Part shown: positions 1 through 6,435 of the stretch, piece by piece
How the letters are laid out: every line of letters starts with the position of its first letter
Numbering within the stretch: the first letter of the stretch is position 1
Source of the DNA: Cyclobacteriaceae bacterium
Lineage (GTDB): Bacteria > Bacteroidota > Bacteroidia > Cytophagales > Cyclobacteriaceae
Assembly: GCA_030589835.1 (NCBI GenBank)
Contig: JAUUZS010000261.1
Coordinates: 1-6,435, forward strand
Direction: 5' to 3'
DNA length: 6,435 nt
The notes under the pieces: generated by a model
What the model was told of the DNA's origin: nothing
What the model saw: the letters and a program-made list of their open reading frames with translations, nothing else
Database searches by the model: none
Position numbers and translations under genes: made by a program

Positions 1-85
1 ATTTCGGGACACGAGAACCGGAATATATCGTTTTAAGATGTGCATCATTTAATTTGGCTCTTGAAGCGACGATTTGCACACGATA
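1..85 (-). repeat. Second SPOR-like domain, cut by the window edge
   Basis: Residues 905-932 read YRVQIVASRAKLND...LKTIYSGSRVPK. Position by position they match the opening of the first copy (YRVQI-x-AS, then L, then L-x-x-IYSG) with the same internal spacing. Only the first strand and helix are in the window. Further copies or another domain may follow beyond base 1. Confidence 0.7.
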
Positions 86-2797
86 TTGAACGCCGTCTGT
101 CTCTGCTCTGCCCTGGTTCAGCGCATTTTCAGGAATGGGGGTTGTGGATAATTTTTCTACCTGGGGTGTTTCAGGTAGAAGCATACCTTCCTTAATTTCC
201 CCTTTGTACAAGGCAATAAAGGCTTCATCTACTCCGCATTCTTCCCGGATTTGTTTAGCATCACTCAAATTGGACTCTTGAGCGATATAATATTTGAAAT
301 ACCCTTTTTCTTCAAAAAATCTTATCCTCCGGTCGCCTGAATATATTTTTGACAATTTTTCCTCATCCAGATTGATTTTCGATGCAGCTATCTGCACCCG
401 ATATTGAAGCACCTCTTCAAGGTAAGTTTCTTTCTCTTCTTCGCTTATGATTTTTTCCGGAGTCGTGGATTGCGGCGCTAATTTTGCCATCTCCATTTCC
501 TCGGCAGGTGCCGTTTGGGAAGGAGATTCTGTTGTCGAATCAGGTGTATGAAGTTGATCTGCAAGGAGTATTTCCTCCTCCTGATCTTCAACATCCGGAT
601 CTTCCAATATCGCCACAGGATCGGTTTTTTCTGTCAGCTGTTTCGTAGAGTCAACTGTCGTGAGGTGTGCCTGATTGTGCTCATATTCCCTTGCCTGATC
701 ATCATCTGAAAGTGTATCAGCCTGCACCAGCATATTGGTCATATCGTCTGTCGTGAGCTCCTCAGCATCCTCTTCCGATAATTGAGCTTCTGTTATTTCT
801 GTGGGCGATTCATGTGTAGAATCCTTTAATTGTACAGGTGCAGGTAAAATGACCGCTAGCATCGCCAGATCAGAATTTTCTGCCTGGGAAAGCGTACTGT
901 CAGGAGCGATTTCCTGATCATCCTCGGAGGGTATGGATTGAGCCGCCTCTGCCAACATAATGGTATCACGTTCCGTCTCGGCAACAGGCATACTAAGTTG
1001 CTCATCAGGAACCACTTTTTCGATTTCCTTAGGAAGTTCTGACATTTCCTCAACACGGTAGGCAAACACTATTGTATCGCTGCTGTTCAGTCCCTCCACC
1101 TTGTTATTGTACAGAATTTTTGTGTCCCGTTGTTTGGATGGTAATAAGAAATTTGGCGTTAGCCGGAAGGTGATCAAATCGCCCGGACTACCAATAATAT
1201 CCTGAATTTTTTTAATTCTTCCATCACCAAGCGGCTCATTATTAGTTGCTACAAATTTATTTATTAAAAAGTTATATGTCTCGCCCGCTTCAAGCTCCAG
1301 GTCTGTCAATATTTCTTTGCCTGTACCCGATTTATTTGGGGGATTAGTATCTGAAATGGTATCTACTTCATAGTTAACTTTATCGATTAAGAGTCTATAG
1401 TTTATTCCTGTTTCGATGCTAAACAAAAAATTGCCTTTAGGATTTCCGATAAGGGTGATTTCATTACCCATCGAAGTAAAAATGGAAATACTCAAGGGGT
1501 CTTTTTTTTCTATTTGGCGTTCATTCGCAACTTTCAGGTCTAAAAAATGAAATCCGTATAGGTCAAAACCTCCCATTCCCCCAGCCCTGTCGGAAGCTAA
1601 ATAGCCCAGGTTGGTGTTTTCCTTGATCGTCAATCCAAGTTCGTCTAATTCGGTATTGATATGATTTCCCAGGTTTTCAAGCTTTGCGTGCTTGTCAAAT
1701 AAATTTACTTTGAATAGATCAAATCCACCATATCCCCCATGTCCGTTTGAGGCGAAATACAGTGTGGAATCATTATGCAAAAACGGATAGGCCTCAGTCC
1801 CATTGGTATTAATAGATGATCCTAGGGTCGTCGGTGTTGACCAGCTTTTACCATCAAATTCAGCTTTGTACAGGTCATAACCGTTTCCCTTATTGTTGGA
1901 ATCAGCAGCAAAATACATGACCGTCCCCGAGCTATTAAACGTGGGATGGCCGATGTTGTGATCAAAATTTTTAAACTTTAGTTCCTTTATTTTGGCCTTA
2001 TCATTTGCGTCTGCCGGGACGTTGGTATAAAAGATTGCACTACTTGCTTTCGCTGATCCTTTCAGTTCATCATTTCGGGTAAAGTAGAGGGTATTTGTCT
2101 TTTTTACTATCGCAACCGGCCCTTCGTTTAATGCAGAATTTATCTTTTTATGCACAGATTTGATGTCATCAAAGGAATCCTCTGGCAAGGCTGCTGCACT
2201 GAATAAATTGTATGCGCCAACAGTAAGCTCATCAGACGAAAACCGATCGGAGGCAAAATACAAACGATCATGGTGGGTCAGTGGATCCGTATCAGCATCT
2301 TCGGAGTTGATGCCCTTTAATTTTTTGATGATGTAAATCGTGGAGTCCCTGAACGCATCACTCATTTTATCGCCATCGGGCAGAGGCTTTTTGGCACTGA
2401 ATTCAATATCAATCCTATCATGATATGTATTCGACCATTTTATTGCCTTATCGACCTTTTTTTGCTCCAAAAGCAAATAAATGTACTTCAGTATATGCCA
2501 TGATTCAATCTCTGTGTTCAGGGCAAGGGCCTTCTGATACCAGGTTGCCGCAGATTCGATATCGCCTGTCTGATCATATGCCTCTGCCATTCGCAGCATA
2601 GCGTATACATCTTTAGGCCTTTCCTTCAGGGATTTACTGTAGTAATCAATCGCCTGGTTTAAGTTTTGATGTTCAAAAAAATAATCCCCTTTTATTGAGT
2701 AAATTCCCCTTGGATGATCCGTATTGATCGCGGTCATCTGGGCAGTGCTTTGATGTCCGAATACGCCAATCAACAATAATGCAAATAACTTTTTCAA
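1..2797 (-). CDS. Exported TPR / PD40 beta-propeller / SPOR-repeat envelope protein (C-terminus cut by window edge)
   Basis: The frame is open for 932 codons from TTG at 2797 down to base 1, with no stop. Residues 1-19 form a Sec signal peptide (MKKLFALLLIGVFG..., cleavage likely after STA, before Q20); there is no lipobox cysteine. Residues about 35-125 are TPR-like helices with a clear repeat around AEAYDQTGDIESAATWYQKAL. Residues about 175-416 contain PD40 (WD40-like) blades: LYFASDR, GTVMYFAADS...YDLYKAEF, LYFASNGHGGYGGFDLF and LGYLASDRAGGMGGFDLY. Residues 435-580 are beta-rich and not clearly assigned. Residues about 583-795 are an acidic Ser/Thr/Gln-rich linker. From 799 on there are SPOR-like repeats. 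TPR plus PD40 is typical of Bacteroidota envelope scaffolds such as PorE of the type IX secretion system, which ends in an OmpA domain. Here SPOR-like repeats occupy the visible tail, suggesting peptidoglycan binding in the periplasm (inference). No ATG precedes the signal peptide in frame (an in-frame TAA lies just upstream), so TTG was chosen. The out-of-frame ATG at 2805 would give MKFLKKLF... if one T were added. Confidence 0.9.
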   Translation of the reverse strand, partial: MKKLFALLLIGVFGHQSTAQMTAINTDHPRGIYSIKGDYFFEHQNLNQAIDYYSKSLKERPKDVYAMLRMAEAYDQTGDIESAATWYQKALALNTEIESWHILKYIYLLLEQKKVDKAIKWSNTYHDRIDIEFSAKKPLPDGDKMSDAFRDSTIYIIKKLKGINSEDADTDPLTHHDRLYFASDRFSSDELTVGAYNLFSAAALPEDSFDDIKSVHKKINSALNEGPVAIVKKTNTLYFTRNDELKGSAKASSAIFYTNVPADANDKAKIKELKFKNFDHNIGHPTFNSSGTVMYFAADSNNKGNGYDLYKAEFDGKSWSTPTTLGSSINTNGTEAYPFLHNDSTLYFASNGHGGYGGFDLFKVNLFDKHAKLENLGNHINTELDELGLTIKENTNLGYLASDRAGGMGGFDLYGFHFLDLKVANERQIEKKDPLSISIFTSMGNEITLIGNPKGNFLFSIETGINYRLLIDKVNYEVDTISDTNPPNKSGTGKEILTDLELEAGETYNFLINKFVATNNEPLGDGRIKKIQDIIGSPGDLITFRLTPNFLLPSKQRDTKILYNNKVEGLNSSDTIVFAYRVEEMSELPKEIEKVVPDEQLSMPVAETERDTIMLAEAAQSIPSEDDQEIAPDSTLSQAENSDLAMLAVILPAPVQLKDSTHESPTEITEAQLSEEDAEELTTDDMTNMLVQADTLSDDDQAREYEHNQAHLTTVDSTKQLTEKTDPVAILEDPDVEDQEEEILLADQLHTPDSTTESPSQTAPAEEMEMAKLAPQSTTPEKIISEEEKETYLEEVLQYRVQIAASKINLDEEKLSKIYSGDRRIRFFEEKGYFKYYIAQESNLSDAKQIREECGVDEAFIALYKGEIKEGMLLPETPQVEKLSTTPIPENALNQGRAETDGVQYRVQIVASRAKLNDAHLKTIYSGSRVPK
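200..403 (-). repeat. First SPOR-like domain of the envelope protein
   Basis: This stretch encodes residues about 799-866 of the long envelope protein. It opens with YRVQIAASKINL, continues with LSKIYSG, then a GYFKYYIAQ strand and a helix around DAKQIREECGVDEAFI, and ends with ALYKG. That order and the roughly 68-residue length fit a SPOR fold (strand, helix, strand, strand, helix, strand), a family known to bind denuded peptidoglycan glycan strands. The call comes from pattern recognition, not a profile search. The next copy starts 106 residues later. Confidence 0.7.
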
Positions 2798-2833
2798 AAT
2801 TTCATTTTACCGTTTACCTGAGATTAACTATGC

Positions 2834-2864
2834 CAAATCTGAACTTCAGTTACAGCCTGGCAAA
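2834..2864 (-). promoter_or_regulatory. Candidate Bacteroidota-type promoter of the PD40/SPOR gene
   Basis: On the minus strand a run of T ending in TTTTG (bases 2861-2864 and beyond) is followed after 19 bases by CAGATTTG (2841-2834). The known Bacteroidota primary-sigma pattern is TTG near -33 and TAnnTTTG near -7, separated by roughly 19-21 bases. The match therefore has one mismatch (C for the first T). Transcription would start around 2827-2830, leaving a short leader of about 30 bases before the TTG at 2797. This is a match by eye only; such AT-rich gaps yield chance matches. Confidence 0.45.
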
Positions 2865-3143
2865 AAAAATAGCCTTGCTATTCAAAATACAATCTATCCG
2901 TTTTGTGATTTTGAATCTACGATTTCAACACCGGAGAGCCAAAAAAAAATCCGGAGTACAAAATCTTAACTATTCTTAACCCGCTCAATATTTCTATCAT
3001 GCGTAGCTGGTAAATGATAATTTAAAAGTAATACGATAAGCTATGATGAACTTCATTAGAATTCAACAAAAAGGCAAGCAAGTATTGTTTTGAACAAATT
3101 CGTTAAAACTCATCGTAAACATTTGACCTGAAGTATTCGTGGT

Positions 3144-3153
3144 TGGCCGGCCA
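3144..3153. repeat. Perfect 10-bp palindrome in the intergenic gap
   Basis: TGGCCGGCCA is its own reverse complement and stands out as a GC-only core in an AT-rich stretch. Alternatively, GTGG (3139-3142) could pair with CCAC (3151-3154) as a small hairpin. No T run follows in either reading direction (the A run at 3156-3162 would be T before, not after, the hairpin on the minus strand), so it is not a standard terminator. A protein-binding site is possible but nothing else supports it. Confidence 0.4.
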
Positions 3154-3175
3154 CTAAAAAAAGTCTTGCCATACT

Positions 3176-3210
3176 ACAAAAGAAACCCCCATATATAAAA
3201 TATGAGGGTT
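3176..3210 (-). terminator. Rho-independent terminator after the amidohydrolase gene
   Basis: Read on the minus strand, AACCCTCATA (3210-3201) pairs with TATGGGGGTT (3193-3184) around a 7-base loop. All ten positions pair as RNA, one as a G-U wobble. A T-rich run TTTCTTTT follows at 3183-3176. Read on the plus strand the same position is a C-A mismatch and no T run follows, so the element is directed at minus-strand transcripts. It lies about 60 bases past the stop codon of the amidohydrolase gene and would end the esterase-amidohydrolase transcript. Confidence 0.8.
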
Positions 3211-3269
3211 CTACAAGGTCATGAATTCCGTATGTATTAATACCAGGGGAAAATCACCTGTTCATTTCT

Positions 3270-4331
3270 TTAATGATGCTCGCCAAAACCCGGGTACATC
3301 GCCATCGCATTGTCGTAATATATTTTTTTCAACACGGATACGGGAAGTTTCAGCCCTTGATATTCTTTCACTTTATCGTTCTGTGTCAGGATATGATCGG
3401 TGGTAAAATACTCCCAGTCTTTAAGCCAAACATCATCTACAATCCGCTGAACGGATTCTGAAGTTTTTTGGGTGCTATTGCTGGTCTTCACGGCGATGTC
3501 GGTTCCGTAAAGCAACTGATCCTGGTATTTAATGATAAAGTCCCGTACTTTTTCCCTGTCCTGAACTTTAAAATGTACGATTCGGGCAGCCATGTCCAAT
3601 GCATAATTTGGAAACTCATCAAGCCATTTTGCCTGCTCTTCTACATCCCATTCCATGCTTCCCAGATGGCAGCCGACATAGCGTAAATTAGGATGTTTTT
3701 TCAGCATTCGATCCCTGGCGGCGAGCAATTCCTCATACGAAGGATAATCCGGATGAAGAAACATATGATACTGCGGATTTCTTGAGAAATAACTGCTATC
3801 GCCCCTGACTGTCATTTCATCAATAGGCAGCCAACAATTTTTGGGTTCACCATTATGGTTGACAAGGGTTTTATTTTGAGATTCAATAAAATCAAAAATA
3901 GGATCAAACCCGGGGTCATCAATCAGGATAAATGTGCTGTCGGCATTCCTGAAAGTCATGCCTATGTCTTTCCAGAGTTTCACGGCAACGGCTCCGCCAT
4001 TAAAACTTTCTTTGAGCCAGTCAATGGTATTTTCCTGCCAATCCGGCTCACCAAAACCATCCATACTAATTGTGGTGGCAAAGCCAATAGCCTGTGGATG
4101 ACTATCATAAAGATTCCTGGCATAATCAAATTCTTCTCTGATAACTTCAGGGCTTTCAGACCGCGTAACCAGCGTCAATAATTTAAATCCATTGTCATCC
4201 AAGACCTGTACAAAAGAATCGTCTGACGTTTCGAGATGTACGTGGGAATCGATCTTCGGAAAAGTTTTAAAGTCGGGTGAAGGGGAGCAAGCCCACAACA
4301 ATACACTAAACAGTAAAAAATAATTTTTCAT
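3270..4331 (-). CDS. Amidohydrolase-2 family lipoprotein (metal-dependent hydrolase)
   Basis: This is a complete 353-residue protein. The N-terminus is a lipoprotein signal, MKNYFLLFSVLLWACSPSP, with lipobox LWAC and the lipidated residue Cys15, so the enzyme is expected to be membrane-anchored outside the cytoplasm. The rest is a TIM-barrel amidohydrolase of the Amidohydro_2 type: D28-S-H30-V-H32 (first-strand metal motif), K118 in VKLWKD, H159 in VNHNGEP, H222 in GCHLG, and D278 in YGTD near the end. These are the positions expected for the metal site and catalytic Asp, so the enzyme is probably active. Family members hydrolyse or decarboxylate diverse cyclic and carboxylated compounds; the substrate cannot be named here. 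The gene starts 26 bases after the stop of the esterase-like gene, which indicates co-transcription, and is followed by a terminator. The start is supported by the signal peptide and by an A-rich stretch (AAAAAAAGAAA) directly upstream, as is common in Bacteroidota. Confidence 0.93.
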   Translation of the reverse strand: MKNYFLLFSVLLWACSPSPDFKTFPKIDSHVHLETSDDSFVQVLDDNGFKLLTLVTRSESPEVIREEFDYARNLYDSHPQAIGFATTISMDGFGEPDWQENTIDWLKESFNGGAVAVKLWKDIGMTFRNADSTFILIDDPGFDPIFDFIESQNKTLVNHNGEPKNCWLPIDEMTVRGDSSYFSRNPQYHMFLHPDYPSYEELLAARDRMLKKHPNLRYVGCHLGSMEWDVEEQAKWLDEFPNYALDMAARIVHFKVQDREKVRDFIIKYQDQLLYGTDIAVKTSNSTQKTSESVQRIVDDVWLKDWEYFTTDHILTQNDKVKEYQGLKLPVSVLKKIYYDNAMAMYPGFGEHH

Positions 4332-4357
4332 TTTCTTTTTTTAAGTTGAAACACTAA
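4332..4357 (-). promoter_or_regulatory. Short A-rich spacer and translation start region of the amidohydrolase gene
   Basis: Only 26 bases separate the esterase stop codon from the amidohydrolase ATG. The last eleven read AAAAAAAGAAA on the minus strand. There is no good Shine-Dalgarno sequence; A-rich, unstructured leaders are the usual Bacteroidota solution. The spacer has no room for a separate promoter plus leader, which supports a shared transcript. Confidence 0.55.
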
Positions 4358-6435
4358 TTATTCTAACCAATTAATAATCTGGCTATAAACCATTTTATTT
4401 TCTTTTTCTATATAGAACCGAATATACCCTGCAACATCTTGCCGAACAAATACCTCGGTGGGATATGCCAAAATATGTTCGAAATCGTCTTTAGACATGG
4501 ATTCCCCACTACTTGTCAGGGGATTAATGACTGCAAGTTTTCGTGGACATAATGAGGCCATCAGGTCGGCAAGATCATATTTATCAATGGCTCCTGCTAC
4601 CGTTGAAGGAATAAAAGATGGTATATACTCATGGGATAAGGCAATATCCGCAAAACTTAAAAAAGGATTTACTAAGCATACCTTTTGGATAGATTTATCA
4701 AATACTGCCGCATGCAACAGCTCGCTGCCTGTTGCCCCCGAAGCAAGCCCTGAAACAGTCTCAAATCCTCCAATATCGCTATTAATAAAATGTACCATCC
4801 TCACGATATCTTCAGCCCGCATGCCCACAAGTGACTTATTCGTTAATATTCCAGCGAACCATTGATTGAAAGATATTTTGTCAAAATAAGCATCCCCTTT
4901 CAGATAACCCGGCCCTAAACTGCCAATGCCCGGGACATCAAAAAGCAACACGGAATATCCCTTTTGGAGCAAAGCGTGTCCTACACCGTCCTTGTTTGCG
5001 GCATGTTCCATTCCCTGCTCATCGAGAATAAGTACTACTTCATTTTTACGATTTTTAATAGGCTTAAACAAAGCAGCAGGAAGCATATAATCCCCACTTC
5101 CGGGGATCATGTATTTCTCCAGCACATATTCCTCTTCAACATAACGTCCTGAAAATATGGCTTTTCCAAAACGCTCCGGATATTCAAAACCGGAAAGTTT
5201 CTTTGCTGAAGCTTTCACATTATTAATATGTACATCAGAAATTAATCTGGAAGACTCCAGCATTTCCACCTGACTCTCCACGACACTTTTGTTTAAAGAA
5301 TATAGCGTCTCTCCTTTGAGGGATGTGGCCAGTTGCCCGGTCTCAGTTGCCCACAATTCCTGCTCAGTAAAAATCTCTACCTCGAGATCATCCGGGCTAC
5401 CCGGATTGTCCAGATACTTTTGAAAAAAAGCATACATGGTTTCACGATTCTTTTTAGTAGAGGCATGACCGTCATCGTCTTCTACCATATTCATTAGCGA
5501 TCCTTCTCCCAATGCCGCATAATATTGTTTGACCTCAGCATAGGTTTCCCTTGCTCCCTGAATGCTAAAAAAATCACGCGTAGTCGTGATCATTAAGCCG
5601 GGTTTGGGTGCTCGGACTTCCAAAAGGTCTGCATGATCAAGCCCCTCACTAATCATATGAAACAAGTTTTGTTCGGCATCCTGGGGACCAATGGTTTTTA
5701 GCACATACTCCATGCTAGTGATAAAGCACTCCGGAGCTGCTGCCAGAATCCTGTCATCGATAGCAGCAGTGTAGGCCGTTTGCGTCCCTCCTCCAGACCG
5801 ACCGGTCATGCCAATCCGTGCAGGATCAACTTCCTTTCTGGAAAGCAAATAATCAACACTTCTTATACCATCCCAAACAAAATATTTTGTCGGCGAATAT
5901 CCCGAAAGGTAACACTGTGCCCCCGGGTAAGAATGTTCCTTCGTTGATCCAAAACGGGATTTTCCTTCTTTTTCATTATAATATTGCAGGCGCTCTCCCT
6001 GCCCAACAGGATCGAAAGCCAATACCACAAAACCCTTTTTCACTAGATTGATGATGACATGCTGATAGGTCTCACTACGAAAACCATTTTCCGTATGCCC
6101 GCTTGCATAAATAACAGCAGGTGCTTTTCCTTTTATTTTGTTTGGCAAAAACAAACCGGCTGTGACATAATACCCGGGAATAGATTCATAAATAACTTTT
6201 TCGACCCGGTAATCCTTTTTCTTGATCACTCCTGTTACCCGGGCATTTAATGGTGTTTTTTCCGGAAAAGGACCAATAATGCGCGACAGCTTTTCCCTAA
6301 CGATCTCCTGCCTATCCAAAAAATCTCTTTTCAAATCTAATTGCGAAACAACTTCCTTTCTTTCTTTCAATTGTTCCAGTGCCAAAGCGCTAGAAGTTTT
6401 ATACATGGAATTTTCCGCATCGGAATAATACTTCC
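4358..6435 (-). CDS. Two-lobed acetylxylan-esterase-like alpha/beta-hydrolase (N-terminus beyond window)
   Basis: The visible protein has 691 complete codons. Numbering here starts at the first in-window Met (6406). A helical segment and FPEKTPLNARVTG (47-59) lead into a first alpha/beta-hydrolase lobe (about 95-335). That lobe has FDPVGQGER (131-139), nucleophile elbow G202-R-S204-G-G, the GPQDAEQN...GLDHAD stretch (240-260), acid D278 in TTTRDFF, and H314 in DDDGHAS. The triad Ser204-Asp278-His314 looks complete. This pattern matches the acetylxylan-esterase / dienelactone-hydrolase-like proteins common in Bacteroidota and Planctomycetota, which cleave esters, probably on sugars; the substrate is not readable. 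A second lobe (about 440-650) keeps the fold marks (LLFDVPGIGS) but has GLASG at the elbow, with Ala555 where Ser is expected. Nine further codons without a stop precede Met 6406, and no signal peptide is seen, so the true start probably lies to the right. It is co-directional with, and 26 bases from, the lipoprotein amidohydrolase. Confidence 0.88.
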   Translation of the reverse strand, partial: KYYSDAENSMYKTSSALALEQLKERKEVVSQLDLKRDFLDRQEIVREKLSRIIGPFPEKTPLNARVTGVIKKKDYRVEKVIYESIPGYYVTAGLFLPNKIKGKAPAVIYASGHTENGFRSETYQHVIINLVKKGFVVLAFDPVGQGERLQYYNEKEGKSRFGSTKEHSYPGAQCYLSGYSPTKYFVWDGIRSVDYLLSRKEVDPARIGMTGRSGGGTQTAYTAAIDDRILAAAPECFITSMEYVLKTIGPQDAEQNLFHMISEGLDHADLLEVRAPKPGLMITTTRDFFSIQGARETYAEVKQYYAALGEGSLMNMVEDDDGHASTKKNRETMYAFFQKYLDNPGSPDDLEVEIFTEQELWATETGQLATSLKGETLYSLNKSVVESQVEMLESSRLISDVHINNVKASAKKLSGFEYPERFGKAIFSGRYVEEEYVLEKYMIPGSGDYMLPAALFKPIKNRKNEVVLILDEQGMEHAANKDGVGHALLQKGYSVLLFDVPGIGSLGPGYLKGDAYFDKISFNQWFAGILTNKSLVGMRAEDIVRMVHFINSDIGGFETVSGLASGATGSELLHAAVFDKSIQKVCLVNPFLSFADIALSHEYIPSFIPSTVAGAIDKYDLADLMASLCPRKLAVINPLTSSGESMSKDDFEHILAYPTEVFVRQDVAGYIRFYIEKENKMVYSQIINWLE

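Larger units (their letters stand above)
2798..3269. other. Gene-free gap between two minus-strand transcription units
   Basis: These roughly 470 bases hold no convincing gene on either strand: open frames are short, and the longest plus-strand one overlaps the start of the envelope gene and has no family-like features. The gap contains the terminator of the upstream hydrolase unit (3176-3210), a 10-bp palindrome (3144-3153), and a candidate promoter for the envelope gene (2834-2864). A short direct repeat CCGGAG flanks an A9 run at about 2931-2957. The part from about 2960 to 3140 is AT-rich and shows no RNA gene or other structure that I can name. Confidence 0.7.

Noticed and set aside
856..1065. 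Minus-strand open frame of 69 codons
   Set aside because: It lies in another frame inside the long envelope gene, whose own frame is open from 2797 to base 1 with coherent domains.
2931..2957. CCGGAG direct repeat around an A9 run, as a possible terminator or insertion footprint
   Set aside because: The copies are direct rather than inverted beyond the CCGG core, there is no stable stem with a T run, and no mobile-element sequence is nearby.
2779..2979. Plus-strand open frame of 66 codons at the edge of the intergenic gap
   Set aside because: It overlaps the start and probable promoter of the opposite-strand envelope gene, is basic and low-complexity, and has no recognisable domain or start signal.
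3118..3178. Minus-strand mini-frame of 20 codons (MARLFLVAGQ...)
   Set aside because: It is too short, begins right after the terminator, crosses the palindrome, and nothing supports its translation.
3855..4181. Plus-strand open frame of 108 codons
   Set aside because: It is antisense to the amidohydrolase gene, which carries conserved catalytic motifs in its own frame.
4458..4865. Plus-strand open frame of 135 codons
   Set aside because: It is antisense to the second lobe of the esterase-like gene and has no family-like features.

Overview
The window looks like chromosomal DNA from a member of the Bacteroidota, probably a Cytophagales-like marine or environmental lineage. The lineage call is inference. 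It rests on moderate-to-low GC, A-rich translation starts without clear Shine-Dalgarno sequences, a candidate Bacteroidota-type promoter, and a TPR/PD40 envelope protein of a kind typical of this phylum. All three real genes lie on the minus strand, and two run off the window edges. No RNA genes, mobile elements, CRISPR arrays or prophage genes were seen.

Reading in the direction of transcription (right to left): (1) 4358-6435 holds a large two-lobed alpha/beta-hydrolase of the acetylxylan-esterase-like / dienelactone-hydrolase-like type. Its frame stays open to the right edge, so the true N-terminus lies outside the window. The first lobe has an intact Ser-Asp-His triad, and the second lobe has lost its nucleophile. 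(2) After only 26 bases, 3270-4331 encodes a complete amidohydrolase-2 family lipoprotein with all expected metal-site residues. A rho-independent terminator at 3176-3210 ends this transcription unit. (3) A gap of about 470 bases without a gene holds that terminator, a 10-bp palindrome and a candidate promoter for the next gene. (4) 1-2797 encodes a very long exported protein, at least 932 residues and truncated by the left edge. Its layout is signal peptide, TPR-like helices, PD40 beta-propeller repeats, a beta-rich region, a roughly 210-residue acidic linker, and at least two SPOR-like repeats. It has no in-frame ATG ahead of the signal peptide: it either starts at TTG or carries a one-base T deletion.

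The esterase and amidohydrolase are probably co-transcribed and act at or outside the inner membrane on an ester- or amide-bearing organic compound or glycan. The substrate cannot be read from the sequence. The PD40/SPOR protein is a separate unit and looks like a cell-envelope or peptidoglycan-associated scaffold, loosely similar to PorE of the type IX secretion system. I did not find a convincing new multi-gene system. The points most worth checking are the start of the PD40/SPOR gene, its SPOR-repeat tail, and the inactivated second hydrolase lobe.
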